From Syntrophobacterales bacterium (GTDB taxonomy: Bacteria; Desulfobacterota; Syntrophia; Syntrophales; UBA2210): a stretch of 48,133 nucleotides of DNA. The notes beneath the pieces are model-generated. The model was not told where the DNA came from. It saw nothing but the letters and a program-made list of their open reading frames with translations, and searched no databases. Location of the stretch: NCBI GenBank assembly GCA_018433345.1, contig JAHDRK010000064.1:1-48133 (forward strand), written 5' to 3'. A program made the translations under genes and the position numbers. This document shows, in pieces, positions 46,876 to 48,133 of the stretch (positions are counted from its first letter, which is position 1; each line of letters starts with the position of its first letter).

Positions 46876-46915
46876 AAAAAAAAAAGCGCTTCCGACCCCC
46901 GCCGGAAGCGCTTTT
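46876..46915 (-). terminator. Rho-independent terminator of the cold-shock gene
   Basis: AAGCGCTTCCG and CGGAAGCGCTT form an 11-base GC-rich stem with an 8-base loop. On the minus strand it is followed by ten Ts, directly after the csp gene; on the plus strand five Ts follow, so it can also act in the other direction. Confidence 0.9.
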
Positions 46916-46936
46916 TGGTTTTTTCAGGGAACCTTC

Positions 46937-47137
46937 TTACAGAACCGTCACGTTCGCGGCAGAGGGGCCTTTTTTGCCCTGTTCGATGTCAAAGCTTACA
47001 CGCTGATTCTCGTGAAGAACCTTGAAACCTTCCGCCTGGATGGCGCTGTAGTGAACAAATACGTCTCCGCCTTCATCGTTCTGGATGAAGCCGTAGCCCT
47101 TGCTTTCATTGAACCATTTCACCACACCGGTTGACAT
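46937..47137 (-). CDS. Cold-shock protein (CspA family)
   Basis: A 66-residue cold-shock domain with both RNA-binding motifs: KGYGFIQ and VFVHYSAI. It starts [16 protein letters not shown], typical of CspA-family RNA chaperones. GGAGG lies a few bases before the ATG. A promoter (47306-47333) implies a leader of about 160 bases, the length seen for E. coli cspA, where the leader acts as a thermosensor; here that is inference. A strong terminator follows, so it is a single-gene unit. Which csp paralogue it is cannot be said. Confidence 0.95.
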   Translation of the reverse strand: MSTGVVKWFNESKGYGFIQNDEGGDVFVHYSAIQAEGFKVLHENQRVSFDIEQGKKGPSAANVTVL

Positions 47138-47305
47138 AGCAGCAATCCTCCTTTTTAGATTTTCCTAAAGTTGGATCGGCCACATATGAAAGGAACTGAC
47201 AATCGAAACATGTTTTGTTCAACTTCATACTTCAAAATGTTTCAACCCAAACTTTACCGCGCCCAGCCACCCGCCTGAAGTGCCGTCAACGCTGAGAATG
47301 GACGG

Positions 47306-47333
47306 ACTTTAACGTTTTTTTTATAAATGTCAA
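47306..47333 (-). promoter_or_regulatory. Promoter of the cold-shock gene
   Basis: On the minus strand, perfect -35 TTGACA (complement 47328-47333), 16-base spacer and -10 TAAAGT (complement 47306-47311). Transcription would start near 47300, leaving a leader of about 160 bases. The -35 boxes of this and the rightward promoter lie 14 bases apart, back to back. Confidence 0.65.
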
Positions 47334-47347
47334 GATATTTTTAGCCG

Positions 47348-47375
47348 TTGACCGGGGAAACGATGGGTATATAAT
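47348..47375 (+). promoter_or_regulatory. Promoter of the alpha/beta hydrolase gene
   Basis: TTGACC (47348-47353), a 16-base spacer and a perfect -10 TATAAT (47370-47375) precede the ATG at 47409 by about 33 bases. It is divergent from the csp promoter. Confidence 0.75.
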
Positions 47376-47408
47376 CACTCACCGAATAAAATAGAAAAAG
47401 GGGAGGAC

Positions 47409-48133
47409 ATGAAAAACTATCGGCGCAGTGATGAAAAGCCGGCCAGGCTACCCTCGGGGATTGTCCTCGCATACGACACCTTCGGCGATCCTTCGTCCGA
47501 CCCTATCCTGCTTATACAAGGTCTCAGTTGGTCAATGATCCTCTGGGACGAAGATTTCTGCAGCAGGCTTGCCGACAGGGGATACTTTGTCATACGCTTC
47601 GACAACCGTGATATAGGGCATTCTACGAAACTCGAATCCTTAGGAACACCAAACATCCGCGAATTGATCCGGAACGTCATGGATGGAAAAGCCGTTTCGG
47701 CCCCTTACCTGCTTTCGGATATGGCGGGTGACGCATTCGGGCTCCTCGATCACCTGGAAATCGAGTCGGCCCACGTGGCGGGCATATCAATGGGAGGAAT
47801 GATCGGTCAGACCATGGCGATCGAGAGACCGGAACGAGTCCGCTCCCTTGCCTCGCTCTGTTCCACCACCGGCCATCCCTCCCTTCCTCAACCCACGCCC
47901 GAGGCCATGAAGGTCATCACCGTTCCGCCTCCGTCCGACCGGGAGGGTTTTATCGCTCATTTTATGCAAAATTGGCGGATTCTTAGCGGTCCCCGCTTCC
48001 CCGTGGATGAAAAACGTGTTCGAGTTTACGCGGAACAATCCTTTGGGCGGGGATTCTCCACCCCCGGCGTGGCCCGCCAGATCGCGGCGGTCAACGCCTC
48101 GGGCAGCAGGCGCGAGGCGTTACAATCGTTAAA
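47409..48133 (+). CDS. Alpha/beta hydrolase, RdmC/aclacinomycin methylesterase-like (3' end outside window)
   Basis: I read this frame directly: it begins MKNYRRSDEKPARLPSGIV at 47409 and runs open to the last base (241 codons). GGGGAGG precedes the ATG closely. The pattern is that of the RdmC-like alpha/beta hydrolases: ILLIQGLSWSMILWDEDFC with the oxyanion region, VIRFDNRDIGHSTKL, DMAGDAFGLLDHL, nucleophile elbow VAGISMGGMIGQ, and SLCSTTGHPSLPQPTPE. The catalytic Ser is in GISMGG; the Asp and His lie beyond the window. It is probably an esterase or a related hydrolase of small molecules. It has a strong promoter of its own. Confidence 0.9.
   Translation, partial: MKNYRRSDEKPARLPSGIVLAYDTFGDPSSDPILLIQGLSWSMILWDEDFCSRLADRGYFVIRFDNRDIGHSTKLESLGTPNIRELIRNVMDGKAVSAPYLLSDMAGDAFGLLDHLEIESAHVAGISMGGMIGQTMAIERPERVRSLASLCSTTGHPSLPQPTPEAMKVITVPPPSDREGFIAHFMQNWRILSGPRFPVDEKRVRVYAEQSFGRGFSTPGVARQIAAVNASGSRREALQSL

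Overview
The window comes from a Gram-negative bacterium, most likely of the Deltaproteobacteria in the broad sense (Desulfobacterota). This is inferred from gene content and order: cmk-rpsA-sppA, a B12-binding-type radical SAM protein fused to a DUF2344-like domain directly before RNase G, a tungstate ABC transporter, BadF/HgdC-type acyl-CoA dehydratase activases, a response regulator with an HD-GYP domain, and a bacterial GlnRS. No 16S rRNA is present, so the assignment is not firm. Most of the window is chromosomal housekeeping and accessory metabolism. I see no phage, integrase, transposase or CRISPR array.

Layout. 1-3309: 3' part of a UvrD/AddA/RecB-like helicase-nuclease. 3472-8186: a small Cys-rich sigma-region-4 protein, convergent with a leftward block of enoyl-CoA hydratase, SppA, ribosomal protein S1 and cytidylate kinase. 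8629-13198: a lipoprotein alpha/beta hydrolase resembling PET hydrolases and cutinases, convergent with a giant MFS/spermidine-synthase-like/TPR protein. 13355-18354: M48-TPR protease, leucyl aminopeptidase and two peptide-ABC ATPases without permeases, a proteolysis and peptide-handling cluster. 18477-18717: tRNA-Arg(TCG) and tRNA-Lys(CTT) with a promoter and terminator, followed by an inverted repeat flanked by direct repeats. 19072-25632 (leftward): HD-GYP response regulator, a broken giant acyl-CoA dehydratase activase, and alpha-glucan phosphorylase.

26047-34980: KhpA-like KH protein, SnoaL-like protein, Tat-dependent lytic transglycosylase with a split SLT domain, a hypothetical protein, malate dehydrogenase, radical SAM/DUF2344 protein, RNase G and an SDR. 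35046-37650: tupABC tungstate transporter. 37651-38128: repeat-rich spacer. 38129-40886 (leftward): RadC, biotin synthase and a bioA-bioD deletion fusion. 40911-48133: MBL hydrolase, MaoC hydratase, cupin, a PIF1-like helicase with a C-terminal WYL domain, GlnRS, a cold-shock protein with a long leader, and the start of an RdmC-like hydrolase divergent from it.

The most notable points are these. (1) A bioA'-'bioD chimera is joined exactly at the GAGG motif that both enzymes contain, beside an apparently intact bioB. (2) An activase gene is split by one in-frame amber codon and then by a frameshift. (3) A helicase is fused to a WYL domain. (4) A PETase-like lipoprotein carries a complete Ser-Asp-His triad. 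(5) A lytic transglycosylase catalytic domain is interrupted by a helical insertion. (6) A tiny sigma-region-4 protein has a Cys-rich N-terminus. I did not find a convincing new multi-gene defence or biosynthetic system; the rest reads as ordinary core genome.
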